64,000 nt of DNA, taken from the NCBI GenBank assembly GCA_973895155.1, contig OZ316899.1:15128001-15192000 (forward strand), read 5' to 3'. Origin of the DNA: Marsupella aquatica. Lineage: Eukaryota; Marchantiophyta. Of this stretch, positions 21,262-32,925 are shown one piece after another. Under the pieces are notes generated by a model. The model made no database searches and had not been told where the DNA came from. It worked only from the letters and a program-made list of their open reading frames with translations. Within the stretch, counting starts at the first letter, position 1. Each line of letters begins with the position of its first letter. The position numbers were made by a program, and so were the translations under genes.

Positions 21262-24200
21262 TGATACCATGGTTATAAATAAGGAAATTAAAAAGTACAA
21301 AAATTTAAAAAAATTCAACTTTTAGTGGTTAACGGCGTATACTTTGACCGGAAAAGACCATAACAAACTACTTTGCAGTATCAAATCCGGAAATATCCGG
21401 ATAGCACCTTTTTTGTGGAACTCTTAAGTAACAACACCGTTGAGCCATGCGAGTAGGCGTGGGAGAATGAATATTAAAACCATAAGTCTGACATCCGACC
21501 GGAGACCGGAAGTTGGCAACCGAGTTCTTAAGACCGCGCTAGACCAAGCATTCCTCACACCACCGAATTGCTGCAGAAATCTTTTGCGAGGAATCATAGG
21601 AGAGTTTAGAGCCAGACAAGGCTGCCGTTTCGAGGCAATAGTTGAAAGGAAGTTGGTTACGGGGGAAGTGGATGATCATTCGATTGAGAGGCGATGTTTG
21701 CAACTTGATTGAGATTTCCAAATTTGGGAATTTCGGATTTTGGAAGGATTTTAATTTGGTTCTTTCTCTCCATCTTCTCATTATGGTGAAGAGAAAGGAT
21801 CCGGATTTTGCCCCGAACAAATCCGGAATTCGGACGCTACCAAGCGAACGACGAAGGAGCGGACAGTGATTGTGAATGAAAAGCCACTCCGACCGAAGAT
21901 TCCCACAGATTTGGCGAGGAAGGACCGCTTGCAAAAGAACCTTGAGACCATGGGTTGTGCAAAGTTGATGGAGTTGCCATGGGGCTACTAGAGTGCAGTA
22001 TTCGTGAAGGAGGTCTGGAATTGTACGACCCTTGCTTCGGAATTTCCGGATTCTATTCGAGCCAAACCGGAAAAGTGGACTGCGGCAGTAATCTCTTCAC
22101 TCTTGGATGTGCCTTTGAAAGGAGAAGGCTTCCTGACCTCCAAGAATTCCTTTGCAGATAACTATTTTGATGGTGAAGTGGATCCGAAAGACAATTGGAA
22201 GGTGTCCCAGTGCTGTAATGAGGAGTTTTACGATGTTCTGTCCTTTCGGCTTCCACTTCTTTCCCCTGCCAAGCCTCGACGAGTTACAATTCGGATTGGA
22301 AATACTATTGCTGCTTCTTACATAGGGGAGAAGAAGATTTCCTGGGCCAAAGTTTTGGAGGAAGTTATAGCCAACCAGGTCCGGAATCTTCATTTGAAGA
22401 CTCCCACATCCCTTTCTTGCTATCTAGCCAATATTTACGCGATGGACCGGATTCTTACAGATGAAGAAGCGGAGGAGTATGAGAATCAAGCCATGTTAGC
22501 CCAACTCTGAGATCTGGATCGACAACCATCTGAAGGGACTGAGTTGGAAGAAGAACCGGTTGTGGAAGTGCGACCTCCCAGGACGCAGAAGAAATTTGTG
22601 CAGAGTCTGGAACCGGAACCTGTCCGGAGACCGGAAAGTAGAGGAAGTCTTCCGGGTGTGACCCCCAGTTTGAAGTGGACGGCATCAGCAGAGTTGGAGC
22701 ATGTCCAGATTTTCTTGGAGAGTGCGGCCGGAAAGACAAAACAACTTGAGGACCTTGTTGGGACGGTTGCTGAGATGCTCAACTGCAGCCCAGTTGTCAT
22801 CGTTTCCACTCTGGACATGGTGATCAAGAGTCAGGCTAAGAAGCGGATCTGGGACTTGGAGGATCAGGCCTTCAAGGACAGACAAAAGATTGACTCTTTG
22901 GTGGACCAGTTGGATGCTGCACAGAAGAAGTTGGAGGAACACCTGAAGATCCAGAAACTACTGAATGTTGCAGTTGCCAGTGTTCAGGAAGCACTTCATG
23001 TACCAGTCCTGAGCTTGTTGGAAGCTAACCTGATAGATAAGTATTTAGCGATAGCCAACCCAGGCACCCTTGTTAAGGTTATTGAGTGCAATAACCGCTT
23101 TGCCAAGAAGATTTCCGGAACGTTTGAGCAGATGGAGAAAGTGATTTTGGATGCGAAGTCCATGTTGACTCCTCCCAGAATCCGGAACGTCTCCGATGTT
23201 GCAAGAGGAAAATGAAGCAGGAGGCACTCCACCCGGATTTGAGAAGGTTGAGTTCCGTTTTCCGTCAATGTCACCTCCGACTATCAATCCAACACGTGGA
23301 ACACCTTTTGATTTGAAGAACTTGGAGGCTACTGCAAGTTTAGTTACATCTCCTCCTCTGAAACCTGCTAGTCTAGTTGATCTCACACATGAGTCAGTTA
23401 GAGTAGATGTAGTTGATGATGCTCAGTAGATTAGTTGTTTTAGTTAGTTAGTTAGCATTTTCGGATCCGACTAGGATCTAAATCCGGATTTAGTAGTAGA
23501 ATCGGAAATCAAAATCCGGATTTTGCCTTACATCCATTTCCGGATTTTCCTTTGTTCTCATTTCCGGATTTTTATTGACAGTTAATTTTTCTTCCACGAA
23601 AACTGGAAATGACACTTTGTGACTTTTGGGATCCTTCCTTTGTGTATCTTTGGAGGAACACAGATTCATTTTTTTTTAGTTCTCAGTTTCTATTGGAAGC
23701 ATAGAAGCTCCTCCTCAGGTGCTCCTGTTGAGCCTTGACCTGTTGTGAGTAGAACTACAGACTCCTTCTCCTGTTGAGAAGTTAATACTTAGAAATTTTA
23801 CCATCATACTTTGAAGTTGGATTTTGATTTGAATTACTCATATGGATTCTAGTTAGCATTGAACTCCTGCTGTTTCAGTAGTCGAAATGGAATGTTTCCT
23901 TTCCCATGAGTAATTATCTAAATTTGATTGAGAAGATATCAATTTCACAATCTAGAAATCTGTGTGTGAGAAGATATCAATTCAAGCATTCTAGTACCGT
24001 CACATTTGTTGACCAGAAAGAATTCTTGGTTTGATAGCTAGATCTCCATGTCAATTTCTAGTTAATGTTTGATGTCTATTTTAATTCGACCATGTTATGA
24101 GCTCTGTTGTGTTCTGAATCTTAAAAATCCAGAATCCTGTTGATTTGCTGGGGATCGTCATTTTCCATCATCTCTTCTCATGAATCAATTGATAAGACAT

Positions 24201-24418
24201 TCTTACTAGTCCTTTTCCATGCCTTTCTTTAATTATTAGTTTTTGTGCATTGATTACTATCAATCCTCAGGAGAGAGAACTCCTTGGTGAGGTTATGCCA
24301 AATCAACATCTTATTTGTTCTTTTTAGTACCAAATTGCTTTTCATTCACTCTTACAGGGAAAGAATTCAGGTCTTTAGAGGTTAAAGTGTTCTTTAACGG
24401 TCTGACCACTCTACCACA
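21262..24418 (+). repeat. 5' LTR of B1 (3157 bp)
   Basis: It starts TGATACCATGG and ends CTACCACA, seven bases before the primer site. Its first 1.55 kb are repeated at 31156-32712 with about one difference per 25-30 bases by eye. It contains a reading frame (21783-23429) followed by a roughly 900-bp AT-rich tail with several AATCCGGATTT palindromes at 23480-23575. An LTR this long with a gene inside is unusual. Confidence 0.8.
21783..23429 (+). pseudogene. LTR-borne ORF of B1, 5' LTR copy
   Basis: The ATG at 21783 opens a basic N-terminus (M-V-K-R-K-D). A missing base near 21840 and a TAG near 21989 break it. From 22004 the frame is open: F-A-D-N-Y-F-D-G-E-V-D-P-K-D, S-F-R-L-P-L-L-S-P, then the core I-G-N-T-I-A-A-S-Y-I-G and I-S-W-A-K-V-L-E-E, then S-C-Y-L-A-N-I-Y near 22430. 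A TGA at 22508 (Gly codon in the other LTR) follows. A helical part has L-E-D-L-V-G-T-V-A-E-M-L-N-C near 22755 and a coiled coil (22850-22960). A stop at 23213 is followed by a Pro-rich tail in another frame to 23429. It is related to ORFs in C, E1 and E2. It vaguely resembles the Pfam group called putative plant transposon protein; this is not proven. Confidence 0.7.
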
Positions 24419-24425
24419 CGCTTTT

Positions 24426-24443
24426 TGGCGCCGCTGTCGGGGA
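24426..24443 (+). other. Primer binding site of B1 (tRNA-Asp type)
   Basis: TGGCGCCGCTGTCGGGGA is close to the tRNA-Asp primer site (TGGCGCCGTTGCCGGGGA) of plant Athila/Tat elements. It confirms that the upstream 3.16 kb is the 5' LTR and gives the element's orientation. Confidence 0.8.
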
Positions 24444-24579
24444 GTGACCTGAGAAGTGAAGGTACTTTGATAGATTTGAGTTGTGCAGAGGTTGAAGTAA
24501 TCAAAGGAGACCATTTCAAGAGAGACCCCTCCTGAGTGGAAGGCCTTCAGAGCAAGCAGCCTCGAATCAATTCAAGTCG

Positions 24580-27296
24580 GTATTGGACGGAAGCGGTGCA
24601 ATCAGCATAATGGAAGGAGCATATTTGAATGGATACGTTGATTCCGTAGAAGAATCTGAGCATGAGAAACATTCATTAAACTCCAGAAGCAAACCATATA
24701 CAATCTTCAATGCTTCTAGAGCCTTCCAAGTGGAGTATGTGCATGCATTGGAGACCATGGATTTTGAAGAAGATCACTTTCCTTTGAAAGAACGGAAATG
24801 ATTAATTGCAAAAATGAAGAGAATTCTAGCAAAGGGAAGCCGAGATTCAAAGAGGCACTCCAACAAGGAAGTATAGAGGAGTGGGAGTGAAATCCGGATT
24901 GTAGTGATATCCGGATTTTGAAGGAAGGATTGTGGTGATATCCGGATCTGGGAGGAAATCCGGACAGAAGGAATATTTCCGGAAGAGTCATCTCAAATTG
25001 GTAATAGTAAGTTGTTGATGATTGTCGAGACTTATAGGCCAAGATGAGTAGGTATGAGCGGAGTACCTTCAGGTGAAGCGGAGGAAACCGAGGAAGTTCC
25101 AAGTCAAGATCTTCACTCTTCCTCTCTACCACAAAGTGATTACGGGAGTCCACAGAACCCCCGTGTTGGTGCAGTATCTAAAGTTCTAGGATCGTGGACG
25201 AGCGGAGGAACACCAGACCGACCAACCAGGACTAGACCTGCATACGTGAATCTGAGGTCTGGGCCTAAACTCGTCGTGCCTTCTCTTAGGGGAAGAAGAA
25301 GGACTTCAGCGCAACCGAGTACAACTTCAGCACAAACTCTGGCAACGTCACCACCACCACCACCACCACCAGGACTTGCAATGGCGAGCCGGTCAAGAAT
25401 TTGATATGATTACTTCAGAGGGAAGAAGTCTAACTTTGAAGCCTGGATGGAGAATTTTGAGGGTGTGGCAATGTCCAACGGAGATGATGCACTGGATATA
25501 AAAGCTAAAAAAATTGGAGGTCTCATGAGAGGAGAAGCCAGAACATGGTACTCTAACCTGGCAAATACAGCTGATTGGGCTATGGTTAAACCAGAATTTC
25601 TGAAGGCCTTCCGAGAAGATGGAGCCACTGCTCGGGCGTTTACCCGATTGAATTCCATAATGATGAAGAAGGCAGACTCCTTGAGTGGTTACCTCCAAAG
25701 GATTAACAGGCTAATCAAGAAAGTTACACCAGCTCCACCGGCTTACTTGATGAAGGAATGGTTTATCCAAGGCCTCTACCCTGGACTAAATAAGTTTGTG
25801 AGAAGGTCCAATCCTACCACGTTGATTGAGGCTTATGATGTAGCTCAATCTTATATAGATGCCAATCTCTCCCAACGGTCCCAGCTGGCAAAGGAGATAG
25901 AAGAAGAAGAAAGGAAAAAGAAAAAGAAGTCTAAGAAAAAGAAAAAGAAACAAGCCGATTCTTCCTCTTCTAAAGATGATACATCTAGTGAGAGTGAGGA
26001 CAGTGGAGATGATACAGACAGCACTGATGAGGAGGAGGTGAAATCCAAGAAAGTGTCCATTGTAAAACATGCAAAAATGGCAAAAAGTGAAGGCAAAATG
26101 GTAGACATCATGGAGGGTCTTGCCAAACAGATGAAGGGATTGGCGGTAAACCTTGCGATGAATAACCCACCACGGAGGCCCTTACAACAACAGAGGTACA
26201 ATGTGTGGTGCGCGGTTTGTAAGAAAATGGGCCATTACCCTAATGAATGCCCTAGCTCAAAGCAAGTGAATTACATTGCAGGTGAAGATTATGAGGGTGA
26301 GATGGACTGTGATCCGAAGTTCCAGAGGTATGAAGATTCAGTGTACCAAGTTCAACCTCAAGGCCCTGTACAATACTTCCCTAGACCACCAGTAAGACCT
26401 CAAGGAGGACCTAATAGACCTGTCTATAAGCCACCTATGGCGCCACCAGGAGGATACCCACCACGAGGAACTTTGCCAAGAGGCATATGTTGGAATTGTG
26501 GAGATTAGTCCCATTTTTCACCACAATGTCCATGGCCAAAGAGACTGGAAGGGATGACCCCTTTGTGTGGAAACTGCGGTAAGGAAGGTCACTTACCTAT
26601 GGAATGTCCTACGCCACCAAAACCAAAGATGCTGGTCAGGTATGTACAAGAGCCAGTCAAAGAAACACAAAAACCGGAATCTAATGTTCGGCTTGTGTGC
26701 TATGAGGAAGAAAGGTGGCTTTCGGAAGGGCAGGTGGACCATGTCCAGATTGTGGAGGTCACCTCTTCAACTCATCGAGACCCAAGGAAGGAGTCTACCC
26801 CCCAAGTTGACATCATGAAGAAAAAGGAACAAATAAGGGAAAAACCTCTCCCAAATTCAGGTCTAAAGCTGCATCCGGAAATTGGAATTGCTGACCTCAA
26901 ATTTCCGGATATGAATGAAGGTGGACCGGAAGGCCTGGTATTTGACATTGAGGTGCCTCATTTGATCAAGGACGAGGAACTTGGCCAACCCAACAAAAGA
27001 GTTAGGGAGAGAGACAGAGTATTGAATGTGTTTGCAGTGACTCGATCTAAGGAGAAAAAGTTGGCTAAACCCCTGGAGAAGGAACTGAAGAAGGTCAGAC
27101 AGCCTACCACTGTGGAAAGAGAAGAGGTGGACCATAAGAATGATGGAGCATATGACCGTAATGATCCCAAATATTTCTTGCCAGACATCTCTGCAGAAGT
27201 TAAGGAGATTTTGGCTCGGGAACTACAAGTGAAACCGGAAATCAAGAAGTCACTTACTCTTGCGATAACTTCAGTTGAGGAAGTTAAGGGAAATTG
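24580..27296 (+). pseudogene. Gag of element B1
   Basis: The leader (24583-24800 and 25054-25404) is acidic, then Pro-rich. After a TGA at 25402 the capsid-like core runs from 25405 (F-E-A-W-M-E-N-F, R-G-E-A-R-T-W-Y-S-N, W-F-I-Q-G-L-Y-P-G-L near 25760). A Lys-rich tract (25905-25950) and an acidic Ser tract follow. Three CCHC knuckles are visible: C-A-V-C-K-K-M-G-H-Y-P-N-E-C near 26210, C-W-N-C-G-D-stop-S-H-F-S-P-Q-C near 26490 (TAG at 26506) and C-G-N-C-G-K-E-G-H-L-P-M-E-C near 26570. The last part to 27296 is charged and leads into the protease. With only a few stops, the frame is otherwise preserved. Confidence 0.85.
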
Positions 27297-28510
27297 AAAT
27301 TGGGGAAATCCCAACCATATGACATTGTAGCGGATATTGACAATGTCAAAGCCAACATCACTATAGGAGAATTGATAAGAATTAACCCTCAATTTCGAAG
27401 GGAGATCAGATTAGTGGGTGGTAGAAGAAGGAGAAAAGCCAAATTGCCAACTGTAGATGTGCATAATTGCTTCCACCTTGAGGCTTCGGATAGAGGACAA
27501 CCTATATTGACAATTCAAATTGCTAGGTGTTCTATTTCGGGAGTCCCTGTTGATGGAGGATCGGGTGTCAATCTCATGACAGAATCTATTGCATACAGTT
27601 TGGGATTTGAAAAATTTGAGCCAACTGATCATTTCCTGAGAATGGCGGACCAAACCTGAGTTGCTCCCGTTGGCATTTTACAGAATTTGGATACAATAAT
27701 TGGAGGAATTACATTTCCTTTGGTGTATGTAATTATTTGACCCTCTTCTCCTTCCAATTTTCCAATCTTGTTAGGGTGGCCTTGGTTGTATGGTGCCGGG
27801 GTGAAAGTTAATTGGACTATGAAGGAATTGACTTTTGGTACTCCCCGAGTGACAGTAAGCTGGGACGTAGATCCTCACCAAGGCGAGATAGAGATGGACA
27901 AGGGCTATACTTCAAATTCCACAGTCACATCAATAGAGTCTGATTTAGGCGGAAACAAGATGAAGAGACGGAAAGAAGATGACATTCGATTCCTTGACAT
28001 TTTTGAATTTGATGCCCCGGAAATTCTGGAAATAACCACCGAAATTGCAAATCCGGAAATATCATCAAATCCGGATCAGGCACACTTCATCCGAAAAGAT
28101 CCGGGTTTACACTCCGATCCGGAAAAAGATTCTAGATCCGGCTTACAACCTGCATGACGCGAGGACCCTTCCTACCTAAGCACTGGAGTCAAATCTAGGA
28201 TCTTGGATGGGGAGGGAGTCAAAATTGACCAAGAAGGTGTCAGCGCGGATTTCTTACCAGAAGAAGCAAAAGGATTGACCATTGAGCCGATGGGTTTTAC
28301 TGAAGGGATAGTAGATCCACGAGCTTGTCAAAAGGTGGAGATTGAACCTGGAAATTTTTTGAATATTAGCAATCATATTCAGGGGGACCTGCAAACTAAG
28401 TATGTGGAATTGTTGAAACAATATAGGGATGTTTTTGCCTGGAGCCATACCGATATCAAAGGCATACCCTCTTACCTCGGACAACATTGGATAGACTTGG
28501 TTGACTGAGC
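27294..28510 (+). pseudogene. Protease and linker of element B1
   Basis: The aspartic protease active site reads V-D-G-G-S-G-V-N-L-M near 27555, then L-L-G-W-P-W-L-Y-G-A near 27775. In-frame TGA codons at 27657 and 27738 sit where a CGA Arg codon is likely. The following acidic linker (28010-28140) is rich in N-P-E/P-D written with CCGGA. The stretch from 28200 (Y-R-D-V-F-A-W-S-H-T-D near 28425) is the usual entry to reverse transcriptase, ending with TGA at 28506. Confidence 0.8.
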
Positions 28511-28558
28511 AATTCCAATAAGGAAAGGCAATATCGTCTTAATCCAAAATACTCCATA

Positions 28559-29861
28559 ATGGTGAAGGATGAGATTGATAAGCTAACTCAAGCCGGATTC
28601 ATTTTTCCAGTCCTAAGCAGTGAGTGGGTTTCTCCCATAGTTATTGTGCCCAAGAAACCAGGTCCGGATGGAAAAGTTAAAATATGGGTTTGTCAAGATT
28701 TCCGGAAGTTGAATGCAGCCACCAGGAAGGACCATTACCCCTTACCTTTCATTGACATTGTTTTAGATACGGTTGCAGGACATGATCTTTTCAGTTTCCT
28801 CGATGGTTACTCTGGGTATAACCAAATTTCAGTCAGGGAGGAGGACCGCGACAAGACCACGTTCACCATGGACTGGGGCATATATGCTTTTTCAGTAATG
28901 CCATTTGGACTCTACAACGCCCCATGAACTTTTTAGAGGATCATGAGGATTATTTTTCAAGAATATCTTCATCGATTTTTGGAAATTTTTATTGACGACT
29001 TCTGTGTTTTTAGTACAGAAGAGGAGCATCTGGAAAAGCTAACGTACGTTAACTTTCCAGAAATGCCGAGAAGCTCGCCTTTGTTTACATCCAGAAAAAT
29101 GTTTCATGGGGATGCAAAAAGGAGTGTTGTTGGGACATGTGATCTCTCAAAAGGGGATCGAAGTGGATGCTGAAAAAGTGAAGATTATTCAAAATCTTCA
29201 ACCCCCTGCTAATCTAAGGGAGTTGAGAGCATTTTTAGGTCATGTGGGATACTATCAAAGATTTATTCGTAAATATGCTGAGATTGCAATGCCTCTGACT
29301 CAGTTGTTGAAGAAGGATGTTGAATATACCTGGACTAACACTCGGCAAATAGCTTTCCGGAATTTGAAAGATAAGTTGGTGTCTGCCCCTGTGATGATAC
29401 CTGATTGAGATAAACCTTTCCATGTGTACATTGACGCATCCGCATTTTGTGTTGGGGCAGTCCTTAGTCAGAAGGATGAAGCTGGTAAGGACCATCCTAT
29501 CTTCTATGCTAGTAGACAAATGAACCTTGCTGAGAAGAACTATACTGTCACGGAAAGGGAAGCCTTGGTGGTGGTGTTTGCGTGTAAGAAGTTCAGACAT
29601 TACTTGTTGGGCTATCCTACGGTATTTCATACTGATCATTCTTTGCTAAAATATTTAGTCAATCAAACTGATCTTTCCGGAAGAATTGCTAGATGGGTTC
29701 TTTTACTACAAGAATTTGACTTTACTGTGGAAGTTCGACCCGGAAAACATCATGAGAATGCTGATTTCCTCTCAAGGATAGACGGTGAGGCGAACGAATC
29801 TCCATTGAATGATAGATTTCCGGATGAAGACATTTTTTGTGTTCATGAGGAGGATTCCTAG
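28559..29861 (+). pseudogene. Reverse transcriptase and RNase H of element B1
   Basis: The polymerase motifs are V-C-Q-D-F-R-K-L-N (28690), H-Y-P-L-P-F-I-D, F-S-F-L-D-G-Y-S-G-Y-N-Q (28795) and the catalytic loop F-I-D-D-F near 28990, so both Asp are kept. A stop in the primer-grip segment (TGA at 28925) and a frame change near 29040 disable it. RNase H follows: V-Y-I-D-A-S-A-F (29425), E-R-E-A-L-V-V-V, H-T-D-H-S, and the A-D-F-L-S-R-I-D-G end near 29760. It is followed by the integrase. The wording is that of the plant Athila/Tat group. Confidence 0.9.
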
Positions 29862-31113
29862 TATGTCGATATCATCAAACTTCTGACTTTGGGTGTTTTA
29901 CCAGAAAATCTGAACAAGGAGCAACAAGCAATTTTCATCCATAAGGTTGGACCTTATACTTTACGCGGAGGTGTGTTGTACAAGCAGACTCCAGATCAAG
30001 AGTTAAAGAGATGTCTTGAGAAAAGGAGATTAAGACTGTAATTCAGGCCATGCATACAGAAGAGGTCGGTGGACATTATGCGTTAATGAACACTGTGAAG
30101 AAAATCCGGAATGCTGGATATTGGTGGCCGACCATGTATCGGGATACTCAGTCTTACATTCAAGCGTGTGATCCATGTTAGAGAATGGGTAAACCTACTT
30201 CCACTTCTCATTGGCCTTTAACTCCTATTATGCCGTTAGCCCCTTTTGAGAAATGGGGTATAGATTTTGTGGGACCCATTCAACCTCCCTCAGCCAGAAC
30301 CAGAAATCAATATATCATTCTTGCCACAGATTATGCAACCAAGTGGGTGGAAGCTCGAGCAACTAGGAAAAATGATGCTCAAACAGTAGCTAAATTCATT
30401 TTTGAAAGTATCTTGGTTAGATTTTGTTGCCCTTTGGAGTTGGTGAGTGATAGAGGTCTTCATTTTCTCAATAGTACTATCCAAAGTCTCACAGATACAT
30501 ATCTGATCCACCATAGAAAAACCACCCCTTACAATCCTAAAGCTAATGGACTCACTGAAAAAGCTAATGGGTTGATGGAACATATCTTACTCAAGACGGT
30601 GGCCGGACACAAGTCAGATTGGGATGTAAAATTACATTCTGCTTTATGGGCATATCGGACAGCTGAGAAAATTACAACTAAGCAAACTCCCTTTTACTTG
30701 GTTTATGGACTCCATATTATTGTCCCTGTGGAATTTGAAGTACCCACTTACCGGATTTCTGACACCACCCGGTTGGATGAGGAGGCAAGTCAGACTCTCA
30801 GGTTACAAAATTTGGAGAAATTAGAAGAAGATCGCCATTATGCCTTGATTGAGACCGAGAAACAACAATTGGGACGTGCAAAGCGGTATGATTCTAAGCT
30901 TAACGAAGTGAAGATTGTACCAGGTGATTTGGTTCTGCTTTTTGATAATCATTACATGTTATTTTTGGGGAAGCTTCATACCAGATGGCTTGGTCCTTAC
31001 AAGGTAAGGGAGATATTTTCTAATGGTTCATTACAGTTAGAGGATTTACAAGGCAAAGTTTTATTAACTCGAGTTAATGGATCTCGGGTTAAGAAATATC
31101 ACTCCACCTCTTG
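29862..31113 (+). pseudogene. Integrase of element B1
   Basis: The zinc-binding region is at 29900-30180 (G-G-H-Y-A near 30070, C-D-P-C followed by TAG at 30179). The core has D (W-G-I-D-F-V-G-P near 30255), D (V-S-D-R-G near 30445) and E (the position after G-L-T, near 30555), so the D,D-E triad appears complete. The C-terminus carries G-D-L-V-L-L-F-D-N and T-R-W-L-G-P-Y-K-V, ending S-R-V-K-K-Y-H-S-T-S at 31111-31113. There is no chromodomain. About 930 bp are open from 30185, making this the best-kept gene of the element. Confidence 0.88.
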
Positions 31114-31138
31114 ACGGTTTGCAAGGGCGCTGCACCGG

Positions 31139-31155
31139 TTGGGGAGGGAGTTATA
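31139..31155 (+). other. Polypurine tract of B1
   Basis: TTGGGGAGGGAGTTATA immediately precedes the 3' LTR start (TGATACC at 31156). This is where plus-strand DNA synthesis would be primed. Confidence 0.75.
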
Positions 31156-32712
31156 TGATACCATGGTTATAAATAAGGAAATTAAAAAGTACAAAAATTT
31201 AAAAATTTTCAACTTTTAGTGGTTAACGGCGTATACTTTGACCGGAAAAGACCATAACAAACTACTTTGCAGTATCAAATCCGGAAATATCCGGATAGCA
31301 CATTTTTTGTGGAACTCTTAAGTAACGACACCGTTGAGCCATGCGAGTAGGCATGGGAGAATGAATATTAAAACCATAAGTCTGACGTCTGACCGAAGAC
31401 CGGAGGTTGGCAACCGAGTTCTTAAGACCGTGCCAAACCAAGCATTCCTCACACCACCGAACTGCTGCAGAAATCTTTCGCGAGGAATCATAGGAGAGCT
31501 TAGAGCTGGACGAGGCTGCCGTTTCGAGGCAATAGTTGAAAGGAAGTTGGTTACGGGGGAACTGGGTGATCGTTTGATTGAGAGGGGAAGTTTGCGACTT
31601 GATGGAGATTTCTGGATTTGGGAATTCCGGATTTTGGAAGGATTTTAATTTGGTTCTTTCTCTCCATCTTCTCATTATGGTGAAGAGAAAGGATCTGGAT
31701 TTTGCCCCGGACAAATCCGGAATTCGGACGCTACCAAAGCGAACGACCAAGGAGCGGACAGTGATTGTGAATGAAAAGCCACTCCGACCGGAGATTCCCA
31801 CGGATTTGGCGAGGAAGGACCGCTTGCAAAAGAACCTTGAGACCATGGGTTGTGCAAAGTTGATGGAGTTGCCATGGGGCTACTAGAGTGCAGTATTCGT
31901 GAAGGAGGTCCGGAATCGTACGACCCTTGCTTCGGAATTTCTGGATTCTATTCGAGCCAAACCGGAAAAGTGGACTGCGGCAGTAATCTCTTCACTCTTG
32001 GATGTGCCTTTGAAAGGAGAAGGCTTCTTGACCTCCAAGAATTCCTTTGCAGATAACTATTTTGATGGTGAAGTGGATCCGAAAGACGGTTGGAAGGTGT
32101 CCCAGTGCTGTAATGAGGAGTTTTACAACGTTCTGTCCTTCCGGCTTCCACTTCTTTCCCCTGCCAAGCCTCAACGAGTTACAATCCGGATTGGAAATAC
32201 TATTGCTGCTTCTTACATAGGGGAGAAGAAGATTTCCTGGGCCAAAGTTTTGGAGGAAGCTATAGCCAACCAGGTCCGGAATCTTCATTTGAAGACTCCC
32301 ACATCCCTTTCTTGCTATCTAGCCAATATTTACGCGATGGACCGGATTCTTACAGATGAAGAAGCGGAGGAGTATGAGAATCAAGCCATGTTAGCCCAAC
32401 TTGGAGATCCGGATCGACAACCATCTGAAGGGACTGAGTGCGACCTCCCAAGACGCAGAAGAAATTTGTGCAGAGTCCGGAACCGGATCCTGTTGAAGTT
32501 CCGGAAGCTGTCTGGAGACCGGAAAGTAGAGGAAGTCTTCCGGGTGTGACCCCCAATTCAAAGTGGACGGCATCAGCAGAGTTGGAGCATGTCTGGATTT
32601 TCTTGGAGAGTGCGGCCGGAAAGACAAAACAACTTGAGGACCTTGTTGGGACGGTTGCTGAGATGCTCAACTGCAGCCCGGTTGTCATCGTTTCCACTCT
32701 GGACATGGTCCT
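31156..32712 (+). repeat. 3' LTR of B1, truncated
   Basis: It matches the first 1.55 kb of the 5' LTR and stops inside the LTR ORF, where it passes into a 72-bp tandem array. The remaining roughly 1.6 kb of LTR are missing. Confidence 0.85.
31677..32712 (+). pseudogene. LTR-borne ORF of B1, 3' LTR copy
   Basis: A second copy of the 21783-23429 ORF. ATG at 31677, then 69 codons open to a TAG at 31884-31886, which the other LTR also has, then the same frame stays open to about 32440. The core reads I-G-N-T-I-A-A-S-Y-I-G and S-C-Y-L-A-N-I-Y. Here the N-terminal base missing from the 5' copy is present, and the Gly codon replaced by TGA there is intact. A 12-base and other length differences near 32430-32510 shift the frame. 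It ends in the motif with M-L-N-C-S-P, which is then multiplied in the tandem array. Confidence 0.7.
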
Positions 32713-32925
32713 TACCAGCTTAGGAGTTTAGGACATGGTCCTTACCAACCCGGTTGTCATCATTTCCACTCTGGACATGGTCCTTACCAGCTTAGGAGTT
32801 TAGGACATGGTCCTTACCAGCCCGGTTGTCATTGTTTCCACTCTGGACATGGTCCTTACCAGCTTAGGAGTTTAGGACATGGTCCTTACCAGCCCGGTTG
32901 TCATCGTTTCCACTTTGGACATGTC
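32677..32925 (+). repeat. 72-bp tandem array, 3 full and one partial copy
   Basis: Units start CCCGGTTGTCATCGTTTCC at 32677, 32749, 32821 and 32893. Each contains GGACATGGTCCTTACCA twice. The first half of the unit is the coding sequence of the Cys-centred motif of the LTR ORF, so the array grew out of that gene. The unit is 24 codons long but carries a stop (L-G-V-stop). Confidence 0.9.

Noticed and set aside
21274-21281. TATAAATA at the B1 LTR start as the promoter
   Set aside because: It lies only 12 bases inside the LTR, too close to the element edge for a U3 promoter, so it is not annotated.
25786-26201. Minus-strand frames rich in Phe/Leu/Ser, looking like membrane segments
   Set aside because: They are the reverse of the Lys- and Ser-rich tract of B1 gag; the plus strand has the zinc knuckles.
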